A program made the position numbers and the translations under genes. DNA of 6,010 nt from Pseudomonadota bacterium (lineage in GTDB: Bacteria; Pseudomonadota; Gammaproteobacteria; Steroidobacterales; Rariloculaceae). Below the pieces are notes generated by a model. That model was given only the letters and a program-made list of their open reading frames with translations, was not told where the DNA came from and searched no databases. Positions within the stretch are counted from its first letter, which is position 1. Each line of letters starts with the position of its first letter. Positions 1-6,010 of this stretch are shown one piece after another. The DNA is taken from positions 2,855-8,864 of the forward strand of contig VYEH01000094.1 in assembly GCA_009843005.1 (NCBI GenBank), read 5' to 3'.

Positions 1-1
1 C

Positions 2-976
2 GGCATTCGCGGCGTCACGTGGACCACGGTGGCCCAGGCGGTGTGGATGTTCGTGGCGGTGTGGGCGGCGGCCATCTGGTGCCTGAACCTGATCGACGGC
101 AACCTCATGACGCTCTTCAACCGGATTCTGGAGACCGAACCGTCAATGCTGACGCTGCCCGGCCCCAACGGCCTGGCGACGCCGGAGTGGTGGATCACCT
201 TCCCGGTCTTCGGGCTTGCGTTGTACTGGGCGATCCTGCCCCGCGGTTTCATGTTCTTCTATTCCGCCCGGGACGTTGCGACCACCCGGCGCATCGGATT
301 GACGGTGGGTTTCTACCTGATGACCCTGTACCTGCCTGCCATGGTGATCGGGTTCACCGCCTTCTATTTCCTGCCCGAAGCGGACTCGGACGGCTCCTTC
401 CCGCTGATGCTGGCCACCTATGCGCCTGCCTGGTTCGCCGGGCTGATCGTGGCGGGAGGACTGGCGGCGGGCATGTCATCCCTTGACGCCGATACCAATG
501 CCAATTCGGCCATGCTGACCAAGGACGTCTACGCGACGTTCGTGAGGAAGAACGCGCCGGACCGCCACTACATCACCATCGGGCGGTTCATCGTCGTGGG
601 CCTGGTGGCGATCACGGTGGCCGCGGCGGCGTATCGCTGGGGCCTGGTCGTTCTCATGATCGGCGTCACGGCGTCGATGATCACCCAACTCCTGCCGGCG
701 GTTCTGGCGGTCACCGTACCCATGGGCATTCGGTTCACCAAGGCCGGTGTCACGGCCGGCATCCTCGCTGGTCTTGCGGTCTCGCTGCTGTCGCGGTTCT
801 TTGCCGCGGACCTGCTGCCCGACGGATGGCGGTTCGACCCATCCTTCTGGGGACTGGTCGTCAACATTCCCGTGACCCTGATCGTGAGCCAATTCACGAC
901 GCCGCCGGATCCCGAGCGGGTGGCCCGGATTCGTGCCGCCCTGGACGAGGAATTTCGTCGAAAGCCCGGGACCTGA
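2..976 (+). CDS. Sodium:solute symporter (SSS family), C-terminal part, 5' end outside window
   Basis: This is an integral inner-membrane transporter expected to couple Na+ entry to uptake of a small solute. The frame is open through the left edge, so the GTG at 29 is not taken as the start. The visible 324 codons are about two thirds of a usual SSS protein of roughly 500 residues. There are about seven or eight hydrophobic segments, the last ending near codon 300, followed by a short charged tail. The best family mark is the stretch around codons 158-177 (MSSLDADTNANSAMLTKDVY). It resembles the SSS helix whose paired Ser/Thr residues bind Na+ (here Ser159-Ser160) and which ends in an L-T-x-D-x-Y signature. 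A polar loop with PRGFMFFYSARD also fits the family. The substrate is unknown. The gene lies 112 nt upstream of a catabolic-looking operon, which suggests, without proving, that it imports that pathway's substrate. Confidence 0.88.
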   Translation, partial: GIRGVTWTTVAQAVWMFVAVWAAAIWCLNLIDGNLMTLFNRILETEPSMLTLPGPNGLATPEWWITFPVFGLALYWAILPRGFMFFYSARDVATTRRIGLTVGFYLMTLYLPAMVIGFTAFYFLPEADSDGSFPLMLATYAPAWFAGLIVAGGLAAGMSSLDADTNANSAMLTKDVYATFVRKNAPDRHYITIGRFIVVGLVAITVAAAAYRWGLVVLMIGVTASMITQLLPAVLAVTVPMGIRFTKAGVTAGILAGLAVSLLSRFFAADLLPDGWRFDPSFWGLVVNIPVTLIVSQFTTPPDPERVARIRAALDEEFRRKPGT

Positions 977-1020
977 GCAATGGTTCAAGCGGCCTGAAAG
1001 TTTGTTTAATCGCGGGTTCG

Positions 1021-1052
1021 CTCGCGCGAGTGGAGAATCGAAGCGGTATAAT
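1021..1052 (+). promoter_or_regulatory. Candidate promoter (-10 TATAAT) with palindrome at the -35 position
   Basis: A perfect TATAAT lies at 1047-1052, in the 112-nt gap before the synthase-like gene and 36 nt ahead of its ATG. No TTGACA-like -35 box is found at the usual spacing. That place is instead occupied by the perfect 10-bp palindrome CTCGCGCGAG at 1021-1030, ending 16 nt before the -10. The layout fits a promoter that depends on, or is blocked by, a regulator, but this is inference. A TATAAT can arise by chance, although it is less likely in such GC-rich DNA. The likely transcription start would be near 1059. Confidence 0.45.
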
Positions 1053-1075
1053 TGGCGTTTGTTCCGGCCATTTTC

Positions 1076-1080
1076 GAGGG
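1076..1080 (+). promoter_or_regulatory. Ribosome binding site GAGGG that sets the start at 1089
   Basis: GAGGG ends 8 nt before the ATG at 1089. It favours that start over the in-frame ATG at 933, which lies inside the symporter gene and would add 52 residues with no family resemblance, encoded across the intergenic gap. Confidence 0.7.
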
Positions 1081-1088
1081 CAATTGAA

Positions 1089-2321
1089 ATGAGCGAACAA
1101 CCGTGGAAAACCGATGACTGGTTCAGCAGCGCCTGGAACTACAACGACCAGGTGACCAGTGATCTGAACTTCCCGGAATCCATCAAGATTCATGACGTAT
1201 CGCTGCGCGACGGCGAGCAACAGACCGCCATCGCCTACACCTACGATGACAAGATCCGCATTGCGGAGGCCCTCGCCGAAGCCGGCATCCACCGGATCGA
1301 AGCCGGTCTTCCCGCCGTATCCAAGGACGATTTCCGCGCCATAGAGGCCATCGTCAAGCGCAACCTGGGCCCGGATATCTATTCCTTCTGCCGCTGCATG
1401 AAGGCCGACATCGACGCCTCCGTCGACTGCGGCGTCAAGGGCCTGATCATGGAGGTTCCGGCCAGTCCGCACCTGATCGAATACGGCTACAAGTGGCCCC
1501 TGCAGAAAGCCATTGACCTGTCCGTCGAAGCTACCGCGTACGCCCATGAGCGGGGTCTGGAGGTCGTCTTCTTCCCGATCGATTTCTCCCGCTCGGAAAT
1601 CGACTGGGTGCTCGATCTCATCAATACGGTGGCCACCGAAGGGCACATGGACGCGCTGGTCCTGGTGGACACCTTCGGCGTGGTGTCGCCCCATGCGATG
1701 AAGTTCTTCGTCCGCCACGTCCGCAGCCGCTTCCCCGACACGCGCCTGGAAACGCACTTCCACCAGGATTTCAGTCTCGGCGTGGCCAATACGCTGCTGG
1801 CGCTGGCGGAAGGCGCGGAGGTGGTGCACTCCACCGTGCTGGGTATCGGTGAACGCGCCGGCAACGCGCCGACCGAAGACATCGTCATGGCCCTGCTGAC
1901 CATGTACGGCATCGACGTCGGCATCCGCACCGAGAAGTTCTACTCCCTGGCCAAACTGGTCCAGGAACTCTCCAACGTGGATGTCCCCAGCAACCGTTCC
2001 ATCGTCGGCGACCGCCTGTTCCAGGTGGAGTCCGGCATCATCGCCAACTGGTTCTACAACTGCGGCCTGGAACACCAGACCGAGCTGTTCCCCTTCCGGC
2101 CCGAGGTCGTCGGCCAACCCGAAGCCGAAGTCGTTCTCGGCAAGGGCAGCGGCATCGACTCGGTGAACATCTGGCTGAGCCGCATCGGCGCCCAAGCGAC
2201 CGAAGAGGAAGCTACCGAAATCCTCATGCAGGTCAAGGCGATGGGACTGCAGACAAAGAAGTTGCTCACCGAAGAGCAGTTCCGGGAGATCGTCGCCCGA
2301 ACCGTGTCCAGGGCCGCCTAG
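1089..2321 (+). CDS. DRE-TIM metallolyase family enzyme, isopropylmalate/homocitrate synthase-like
   Basis: This 410-residue protein belongs to the HMGL-like TIM-barrel family, which uses a divalent metal to join acetyl-CoA to 2-oxo acids (isopropylmalate, homocitrate, citramalate synthases) or to cleave related compounds. LRDGEQ at residues 39-44, followed after ten residues by Lys, matches the family's N-terminal signature. The expected metal ligands are Asp41, His223 and His225 (HFH) and Asn259 in GIGERAGNAP (252-261). That last motif points to the Claisen-condensing branch rather than HMG-CoA lyase. A homocitrate-synthase-like C-terminal subdomain follows, but the leucine-binding domain of full-length LeuA is absent, so feedback by leucine is unlikely. 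Oddly, the usual HESGIH motif reads VESGII (313-318) and GKHSG reads GKGSG (351-355), so histidines normally present there are missing. The N-terminal 30 residues are rich in Trp and Asp. A molybdenum hydroxylase operon follows 20 nt downstream. Family membership is firm; reaction and substrate are unknown. Confidence 0.88.
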   Translation: MSEQPWKTDDWFSSAWNYNDQVTSDLNFPESIKIHDVSLRDGEQQTAIAYTYDDKIRIAEALAEAGIHRIEAGLPAVSKDDFRAIEAIVKRNLGPDIYSFCRCMKADIDASVDCGVKGLIMEVPASPHLIEYGYKWPLQKAIDLSVEATAYAHERGLEVVFFPIDFSRSEIDWVLDLINTVATEGHMDALVLVDTFGVVSPHAMKFFVRHVRSRFPDTRLETHFHQDFSLGVANTLLALAEGAEVVHSTVLGIGERAGNAPTEDIVMALLTMYGIDVGIRTEKFYSLAKLVQELSNVDVPSNRSIVGDRLFQVESGIIANWFYNCGLEHQTELFPFRPEVVGQPEAEVVLGKGSGIDSVNIWLSRIGAQATEEEATEILMQVKAMGLQTKKLLTEEQFREIVARTVSRAA

Positions 2322-2341
2322 AGCTGGCGCAGAGTCGCACC

Positions 2342-3229
2342 ATGCGCCCAATGGACTACATTGTTCCCGAATCCGCCGAGGCGGCCGTCGCCATCCTGGC
2401 GGAACGGGGCGAAAACGCCTGCCCCCTGGCGGGTGGTACCGATCTTGTAGTCGATCTGAAACACGCACCCGGCAATATCAACGCCCTGGTTGACGTATCC
2501 GGGCTGGACGAATTCCGCGGAATCGACGTGACCGACGAAGGGCTGCGCATCGGCAGCATGGCGACCTATGGCGAGATCATGGAACACCCGGTATGTCTTG
2601 AGAAAACGCCGGAAGTGGTGGCCGCATCGCACACGGTGGGTGCGGTCCAGACCCGCAACCTGGGCACCATCGGCGGCAACCTGGTGACCTGTGTGCCGTC
2701 GGCGGACAGCGCGCCGGCACTGATGGTGCTGGATGCCGAGGTCACGCTGATCGGCACCAACGGCTGGCGGCGGATGCCCATCGAAGATTTCTTCGTCGGG
2801 CCGCGCAAGACGATTCTGGAACCGTATGAACTTCTTGCAGAAATCTGGATTCCGAAGCATACGCTCGGCAAGCCCTCCAGCTTCTACAAGTTCGGGCTGC
2901 GCAAGGGCCAGGCGCTTGCACTGGTGAACGCGGCCGCCGCCCTGGAGCTGGATGGCGACCGTATCGTGGAGCCGCGTATCGCCCTTGGCGCCGTTGCGCC
3001 GACGCCGATTCGGGCCGTCAAGGCCGAAGCCCTGCTAGACGGGCAGGATGTGGACGCGAAGCTGTTGGACGAGGCGGCACAGATCGCGGTCACGGAATCC
3101 AAGCCTATTGACGATTTTCGCGCCTCCAAGAACTATCGGCGGCAGTTGATACGAACCCTGACGCGCAGGGTCCTGGAGCGATCGGTGGAAATCGCGCGGA
3201 AACGTCAGGAGCAAGACAAGCTACATTAG
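2342..3229 (+). CDS. Molybdenum hydroxylase FAD-binding subunit (CoxM/NdhF type)
   Basis: This 295-residue protein is the flavin subunit of a xanthine-dehydrogenase-family enzyme. It passes electrons from the 2Fe-2S clusters through FAD to an acceptor. Its length is normal for a separate FAD subunit. The two FAD-binding signatures are present: AGGTDL at residues 30-35, and TIGGNL at 109-114 running on into a PSAD-APAL stretch. The usual C-terminal domain follows, with a GAVAPTPIRA-like segment around residue 220 and an RRQLIRTLTRRVL helix near the end. The start at 2342 gives an MRPMDY beginning typical of the family; the ATG at 2351 is a second option. Neither has a good Shine-Dalgarno site, and the preceding gene stops 20 nt upstream, so translation may be coupled to it. 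The 2Fe-2S subunit gene follows after 15 nt. It is cytoplasmic, as no signal peptide is visible. The substrate is set by the Moco subunits rather than by this one. Confidence 0.93.
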   Translation: MRPMDYIVPESAEAAVAILAERGENACPLAGGTDLVVDLKHAPGNINALVDVSGLDEFRGIDVTDEGLRIGSMATYGEIMEHPVCLEKTPEVVAASHTVGAVQTRNLGTIGGNLVTCVPSADSAPALMVLDAEVTLIGTNGWRRMPIEDFFVGPRKTILEPYELLAEIWIPKHTLGKPSSFYKFGLRKGQALALVNAAAALELDGDRIVEPRIALGAVAPTPIRAVKAEALLDGQDVDAKLLDEAAQIAVTESKPIDDFRASKNYRRQLIRTLTRRVLERSVEIARKRQEQDKLH

Positions 3230-3230
3230 C

Positions 3231-3234
3231 GGAG
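3231..3234 (+). promoter_or_regulatory. Ribosome binding site GGAG for the 2Fe-2S subunit
   Basis: GGAG directly follows the stop codon of the FAD subunit gene and lies 10 nt before the ATG at 3245, a slightly long but workable spacing. Confidence 0.6.
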
Positions 3235-3244
3235 AATTGAACTC

Positions 3245-3724
3245 ATGTTGGTGGAACTAACGGTCAACGGCGAATCCAGGTCGGCCAACGTGCCGCCGGA
3301 AACGACGCTGCTGAAAATGCTGCGCGAGCACCTCGGCCTGACCGGGGCAAAACTGGGCTGCGATGTGGGCGATTGCGGCACCTGTACGGTCATCGTTGAT
3401 GGCGTGTCCGTCAACTCCTGCCTGATGCTGGCCGGCCGCGCCGACGGCTGCGACGTGACCACCATCGAGGGCCTGGCAACCGCGGATGATCTGCACCCCC
3501 TGCAGCAGAAATTCGAGGAACACGGCGCGCTGCAGTGCGGCTTCTGCGGACCGGGGATGCTGATATCGGCCAAGAACCTGCTGGACAACAACCCGGACCC
3601 CTCCGTCTTCGAGGTTCGGGACGCCCTGGCGGGTAACCTGTGCCGTTGTACCGGCTACACAAAGATTATCGAAGCGGTCATCGAAGCCGGCGAGATGATG
3701 AGTCAGGAGCCAGCCAACGTCTGA
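3245..3724 (+). CDS. Molybdenum hydroxylase [2Fe-2S] subunit (CoxS/NdhS type)
   Basis: This 159-residue protein carries the two [2Fe-2S] clusters that relay electrons from the molybdenum site to FAD. The N-terminal plant-ferredoxin-like domain (about residues 1-75) has Cys39, Cys44, Cys47 and Cys59 in the usual C-x4-C-x2-C-x11-C spacing. The C-terminal helical domain has Cys98, Cys101, Cys133 and Cys135, in QCGFCGPGM and LCRCTGY. Gln97, next to Cys98, is the position that touches the molybdopterin cofactor in related structures. All eight ligands are present, so the subunit looks intact. Its length is typical of the separate small subunit. There is no Tat or other signal peptide, which points to a cytoplasmic enzyme. 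It sits 15 nt after the FAD subunit gene and 26 nt before the Moco subunit gene, in the same operon. Confidence 0.96.
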   Translation: MLVELTVNGESRSANVPPETTLLKMLREHLGLTGAKLGCDVGDCGTCTVIVDGVSVNSCLMLAGRADGCDVTTIEGLATADDLHPLQQKFEEHGALQCGFCGPGMLISAKNLLDNNPDPSVFEVRDALAGNLCRCTGYTKIIEAVIEAGEMMSQEPANV

Positions 3725-3739
3725 AAGCCGCTCACTACC

Positions 3740-3744
3740 AGGAG
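3740..3744 (+). promoter_or_regulatory. Ribosome binding site AGGAG that sets the start at 3751
   Basis: AGGAG lies 6 nt before the ATG at 3751. It decides against the in-frame ATG at 3640, which would overlap the 2Fe-2S gene by 85 nt. It also supports the long N-terminal extension as really translated. Confidence 0.75.
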
Positions 3745-3750
3745 ATACCC

Positions 3751-5154
3751 ATGGCGACCCGAATAAAGGATGTACAGACCAACGTTGAGGATCTGGTCAA
3801 GGCGCGTGAAGCCAGAGCGCCATCGAGGCAGCCTCTCGCGGTTCCCATCGACCAGCCCGTCACCTTTCCGCTGGAACTCCCGGAGAGCGAAGCCCGTCTG
3901 AGAACGCCGGCCGTAGGCCAGAGGGCCACGAGGCCCGACGGACGTCTGCACGGGCTGGGGCAAACCCAGTACATTGACGACATCACCTTCCCGCACATGC
4001 TGCATGCGAAGATCCTGCGCAGCGAGTATGCCCATGCGCGCATCGTCAGCATCGACACCAGCGAAGCGGAGAAAATGCCCGGCGTCATCGCGACGCTCAC
4101 CGGTGCGGAAGTGCCGGAGAACTCATTCGGCCCCACCTACCAGGACCAGCCGATACTCGCCTACCCCATCGCGCGGCATCGCGGCGACGGCGTGGCGGCC
4201 GTTGCGGCGACGACCGAGCAGTTTGCCCTGGACGCCCTGGAAAAGATCAAGGTCGAATACGAACCGCTGCCGGCCGTCTACGATCCTCTGGAAGCGCTGG
4301 AGGAAGATTCGCCCAAGGTGCATGGCGACACCAACATCTATACCAGCAAGGTCATCAAGAGAGGCGATGTAGAAGCCGGTTTGGCGGCATCCGATCACGT
4401 ATTCGAGCGTCGCTTCAGTACACAGATGGTGGAGCATGTGCCCCTGGAACCGCATGCGACCATCGCGTCCTGGGACGGTAACGGCCGTGTCTCCATCTGG
4501 TCCAGCCTTGGACGGTTCACATTGGGTCGCGAAGACCTGGCGCGCACGCTGCAGATGCCCCAGAGCCGGATCCGGCTCATCGGCACGGTGGTCGGCGGCA
4601 ATTTCGGCGGCAAGAACGAGATCACCAACGAGCCCATCGTGGCGCTGTTGTCCAAGAAGTCCCGCCGGCCCGTAAAGGCCATCTACAGTCGGGGCGACGA
4701 GTTCGTCTCCTCCACCATCCGGCACCCGTTCATCATGGACTACACCACGGGTGTCGACAGCGAAGGCCGGATTCTGGCGCGCAAGATTCGCCTCGTGCTC
4801 GACGGTGGCGCCTACTGCTCCTGGACCGGGACCACCATTGGCAAGGGGTCCATTCTGGCGCCGGGCCCGTACAACATCGAAAACGTCCTGGTGGAGGCCT
4901 ACGCGGTGTACACCAACAAGACCACCACGGGCGCCATGCGGGGCTTCGGCGCGCCCCAGGTCTGCTTTGCCTACGAGTCGCAGATGGACGACATCGCCGA
5001 CGCCCTGGGCATCGATCCCCTCGAGATTCGGTTGCGAAACGGCTTTTCGGAGAACTCCCTGAGCCCCACGGGCCAGAGCCTGCAGAGCGTGGCGCTGAAG
5101 GAGTCGCTGACCCAGGCGGCGGACCGCTTCCGCTGGAAGGAGTGGCAAGCATGA
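3751..5154 (+). CDS. Molybdenum hydroxylase large molybdopterin subunit (NdhL-like, N-terminal half of Moco protein)
   Basis: This 467-residue protein is the first half of the molybdopterin-binding catalytic subunit of a xanthine-dehydrogenase-family enzyme. The Ald_Xan_dh_C-type domain begins near residue 61 (RPDGRLHGLGQTQYIDDI) and runs to about 170. The first Moco-binding domain follows, with PLEPH (231-235), GGNFGGK (282-288) and AMRGFGAPQ (395-403), where Arg397 and its neighbours line the active site in the family. Family proteins normally continue in one chain to about 750 residues, but here the frame stops after WKEWQA, exactly at the border with the second Moco-binding domain. That domain starts in the overlapping next gene. 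The break agrees with separate large (about 50 kDa) and medium subunits, as in nicotinate dehydrogenase of Eubacterium barkeri (recalled knowledge). Residues 1-60 form a charged, proline-containing extension longer than usual. Assignment to the family is firm; the substrate is unknown. Confidence 0.92.
   Translation: MATRIKDVQTNVEDLVKAREARAPSRQPLAVPIDQPVTFPLELPESEARLRTPAVGQRATRPDGRLHGLGQTQYIDDITFPHMLHAKILRSEYAHARIVSIDTSEAEKMPGVIATLTGAEVPENSFGPTYQDQPILAYPIARHRGDGVAAVAATTEQFALDALEKIKVEYEPLPAVYDPLEALEEDSPKVHGDTNIYTSKVIKRGDVEAGLAASDHVFERRFSTQMVEHVPLEPHATIASWDGNGRVSIWSSLGRFTLGREDLARTLQMPQSRIRLIGTVVGGNFGGKNEITNEPIVALLSKKSRRPVKAIYSRGDEFVSSTIRHPFIMDYTTGVDSEGRILARKIRLVLDGGAYCSWTGTTIGKGSILAPGPYNIENVLVEAYAVYTNKTTTGAMRGFGAPQVCFAYESQMDDIADALGIDPLEIRLRNGFSENSLSPTGQSLQSVALKESLTQAADRFRWKEWQA
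5137..5142 (+). promoter_or_regulatory. Strong ribosome binding site AAGGAG inside the large Moco subunit gene
   Basis: AAGGAG lies 8 nt before the ATG at 5151 and within the last codons of the upstream gene. A near-perfect site at ideal spacing, together with the ATGA overlap, argues that the second ORF is translated as its own polypeptide and is not a fragment made by a sequencing frameshift. Confidence 0.75.
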
Positions 5155-6010
5155 AGAAGCGCGGACGCGGCATGGCCTGCATGTGGTATCCCATCGGCTT
5201 CACGGTGGCCGCCAACCCCAGTGCGGCAACGGTGAAGGTCAATACGGACGGTACGGCGACGCTGCTCACCGGCACCGTGGAAACCGGTCAGGGCGCCCTG
5301 ACGGTGCTCGCGCAGATCGCCGCGGAAACACTGGGCCTGGCCACCGATGATGTCCACGTGGTCTCCGGCGACACCGACGTCACTCCCATGGATACCGGCG
5401 CCATCGCCAGCCGCACCACCTACGTCACCGGTAACGCCATCGTCCGCGCCGCGGAGAAGGCGCGCGACATCCTGTTCGAGGCGGCCGCTCCGCTCCTCAA
5501 CGTGAAGCCGGAACAGCTGGAAGTCAGGGACCGACGCATCCAGGTGCTGGGATTTCCTGCGCGTTCGATCGCCATCGACAAGGTGGTCCATCACAGCGAG
5601 ACAGTACTGGGTAACCCGGCCATCGGCAGCGCCTCGTACAACCCGCCGACCGTCGACATGGATCCGGAAACGGGACAGGGCAAACCTTTCAATACCTACG
5701 TATACGCAACCCAGATCGCCGACGTGGAAGTCGACGATGAAACGGGAGAAGTGGAGATCCTGAAGATCGTCGCGGTCCACGACTGCGGCACGCCCATCAA
5801 TCCCATGCTGGTCGAGGGCCAGATCCAGGGCGGGATTTCAATGGGCGTGGGATTCGCCCTGCAGGAAGAGATCCTGTTCGAGGAAGGCCGGCAGATCAAT
5901 CCGAACCTGACCAACTACATCATGCCCACCAGCCTCGACATGCCGGAAATCGAGGTCGGGCTGGTCGACAACTACGATCCCACCGGACCTTTCGGCGCCA
6001 AGGGCGCCGG
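5151..6010 (+). CDS. Molybdenum hydroxylase medium molybdopterin subunit (NdhM-like), 3' end outside window
   Basis: This is the second Moco-binding domain of the hydroxylase as a separate protein; 286 codons are visible and the right edge cuts it. Its ATG overlaps the TGA of the previous gene (ATGA at 5151-5154). I translated it by hand: it opens MKKRGRGMACMWYPIG, the segment that in single-chain relatives links the two Moco domains. TGQG (45-48), PMDTGAIASRTTYVTGNA (79-96) and DCGTPINPMLVEGQIQGG (211-228) are classic cofactor-binding and domain motifs. The visible part ends in FGAKGAG (residue 281 onward). In the family a glutamate follows this G-x-K-G-x-G motif and acts as catalytic base, so it should lie just beyond the window. 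About 40 to 50 residues are probably missing, if its length is like that of NdhM (roughly 330 residues from memory). It should pair with the preceding large subunit to make the active site. Confidence 0.92.
   Translation, partial: MKKRGRGMACMWYPIGFTVAANPSAATVKVNTDGTATLLTGTVETGQGALTVLAQIAAETLGLATDDVHVVSGDTDVTPMDTGAIASRTTYVTGNAIVRAAEKARDILFEAAAPLLNVKPEQLEVRDRRIQVLGFPARSIAIDKVVHHSETVLGNPAIGSASYNPPTVDMDPETGQGKPFNTYVYATQIADVEVDDETGEVEILKIVAVHDCGTPINPMLVEGQIQGGISMGVGFALQEEILFEEGRQINPNLTNYIMPTSLDMPEIEVGLVDNYDPTGPFGAKGA

Noticed and set aside
19..486. A 155-codon + strand open frame in another frame of the symporter gene.
   Set aside because: The overlapping frame encodes membrane helices and the SSS motif, while this one reads as a Gly/Arg/His/Pro-rich shadow.
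985..1010. A possible terminator after the symporter gene (TTCA...TGAA followed by a T-rich stretch).
   Set aside because: The stem is only about 4 bp with AT pairs and the following T run is interrupted, so it is too weak to call.
933..1088. An upstream in-frame ATG that would lengthen the synthase-like protein by 52 residues.
   Set aside because: It lies within the symporter gene, runs through the putative promoter and has no family resemblance. The ATG at 1089 has GAGGG at 8 nt.
1089..2321. Naming the synthase-like gene leuA, nifV or cimA.
   Set aside because: It lacks the LeuA regulatory domain and the HESGIH and GKHSG histidines, and no leucine-biosynthesis or nitrogen-fixation genes are nearby, so a specific name is not supported.
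894..2468. A 524-codon open frame on the minus strand, antisense to the synthase-like gene.
   Set aside because: It mirrors the codon bias of the well-supported + strand gene in GC-rich DNA. Its translation is rich in Gly, Arg, His and Asp and shows no recognisable motif.
3640..3750. An in-frame ATG at 3640 as the start of the large Moco subunit.
   Set aside because: It would overlap the cysteine-motif end of the 2Fe-2S gene, and AGGAG supports 3751.
5137..5160. A disabling frameshift (pseudogene) in the Moco subunit.
   Set aside because: The break is at a domain border, has an ATGA overlap and its own strong ribosome site, and loses no residues. A frameshift cannot be fully excluded without read data.
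4123..5780. Long minus-strand open frames (4123-5148 and 4971-5780) opposite the Moco subunit genes.
   Set aside because: Both lie entirely opposite genes with clear family motifs and have the biased composition of antisense shadows. No family could be recognised.

Overview
The window is about 6 kb of high-GC DNA (roughly 60-65 % G+C by eye). All genes read on the + strand, packed tightly and mostly with good Shine-Dalgarno sites. Codon use and protein style fit a bacterium, most likely a proteobacterium; that placement is inferred from general appearance, as no rRNA or other marker is present.

Layout: (1) 2-976, the C-terminal part of a sodium:solute symporter (SSS family) cut by the left edge. 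(2) 977-1088, a 112-nt gap with a perfect TATAAT and a 10-bp palindrome, which probably starts a new transcription unit. (3) 1089-2321, a DRE-TIM metalloenzyme of the isopropylmalate/homocitrate/citramalate synthase group, without the leucine-binding regulatory domain and with unusual replacements in the C-terminal motifs. (4) 2342-3229, 3245-3724, 3751-5154 and 5151-6010 (cut by the right edge), the FAD subunit, 2Fe-2S subunit and two-piece molybdopterin subunit of a xanthine-dehydrogenase-family molybdenum hydroxylase.

The most notable point is that the molybdenum subunit is carried on two ORFs with an ATGA stop/start overlap, and the second has its own strong AAGGAG site. As I remember it, the order FAD, FeS, large Moco, medium Moco matches ndhFSLM of the Eubacterium barkeri nicotinate dehydrogenase, so a real four-subunit enzyme is more likely than a broken gene. 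The adjacent synthase-like enzyme has Val, Ile and Gly where its relatives have three His, so its reaction may differ from textbook members.

Together, the symporter (uptake), the Mo hydroxylase (hydroxylation or oxidation, perhaps of a heteroaromatic or a similar compound) and the DRE-TIM enzyme (C-C bond formation or cleavage) look like part of a catabolic locus. The substrate cannot be read from the sequence. I saw no tRNA, rRNA, CRISPR array, insertion sequence or convincing terminator.
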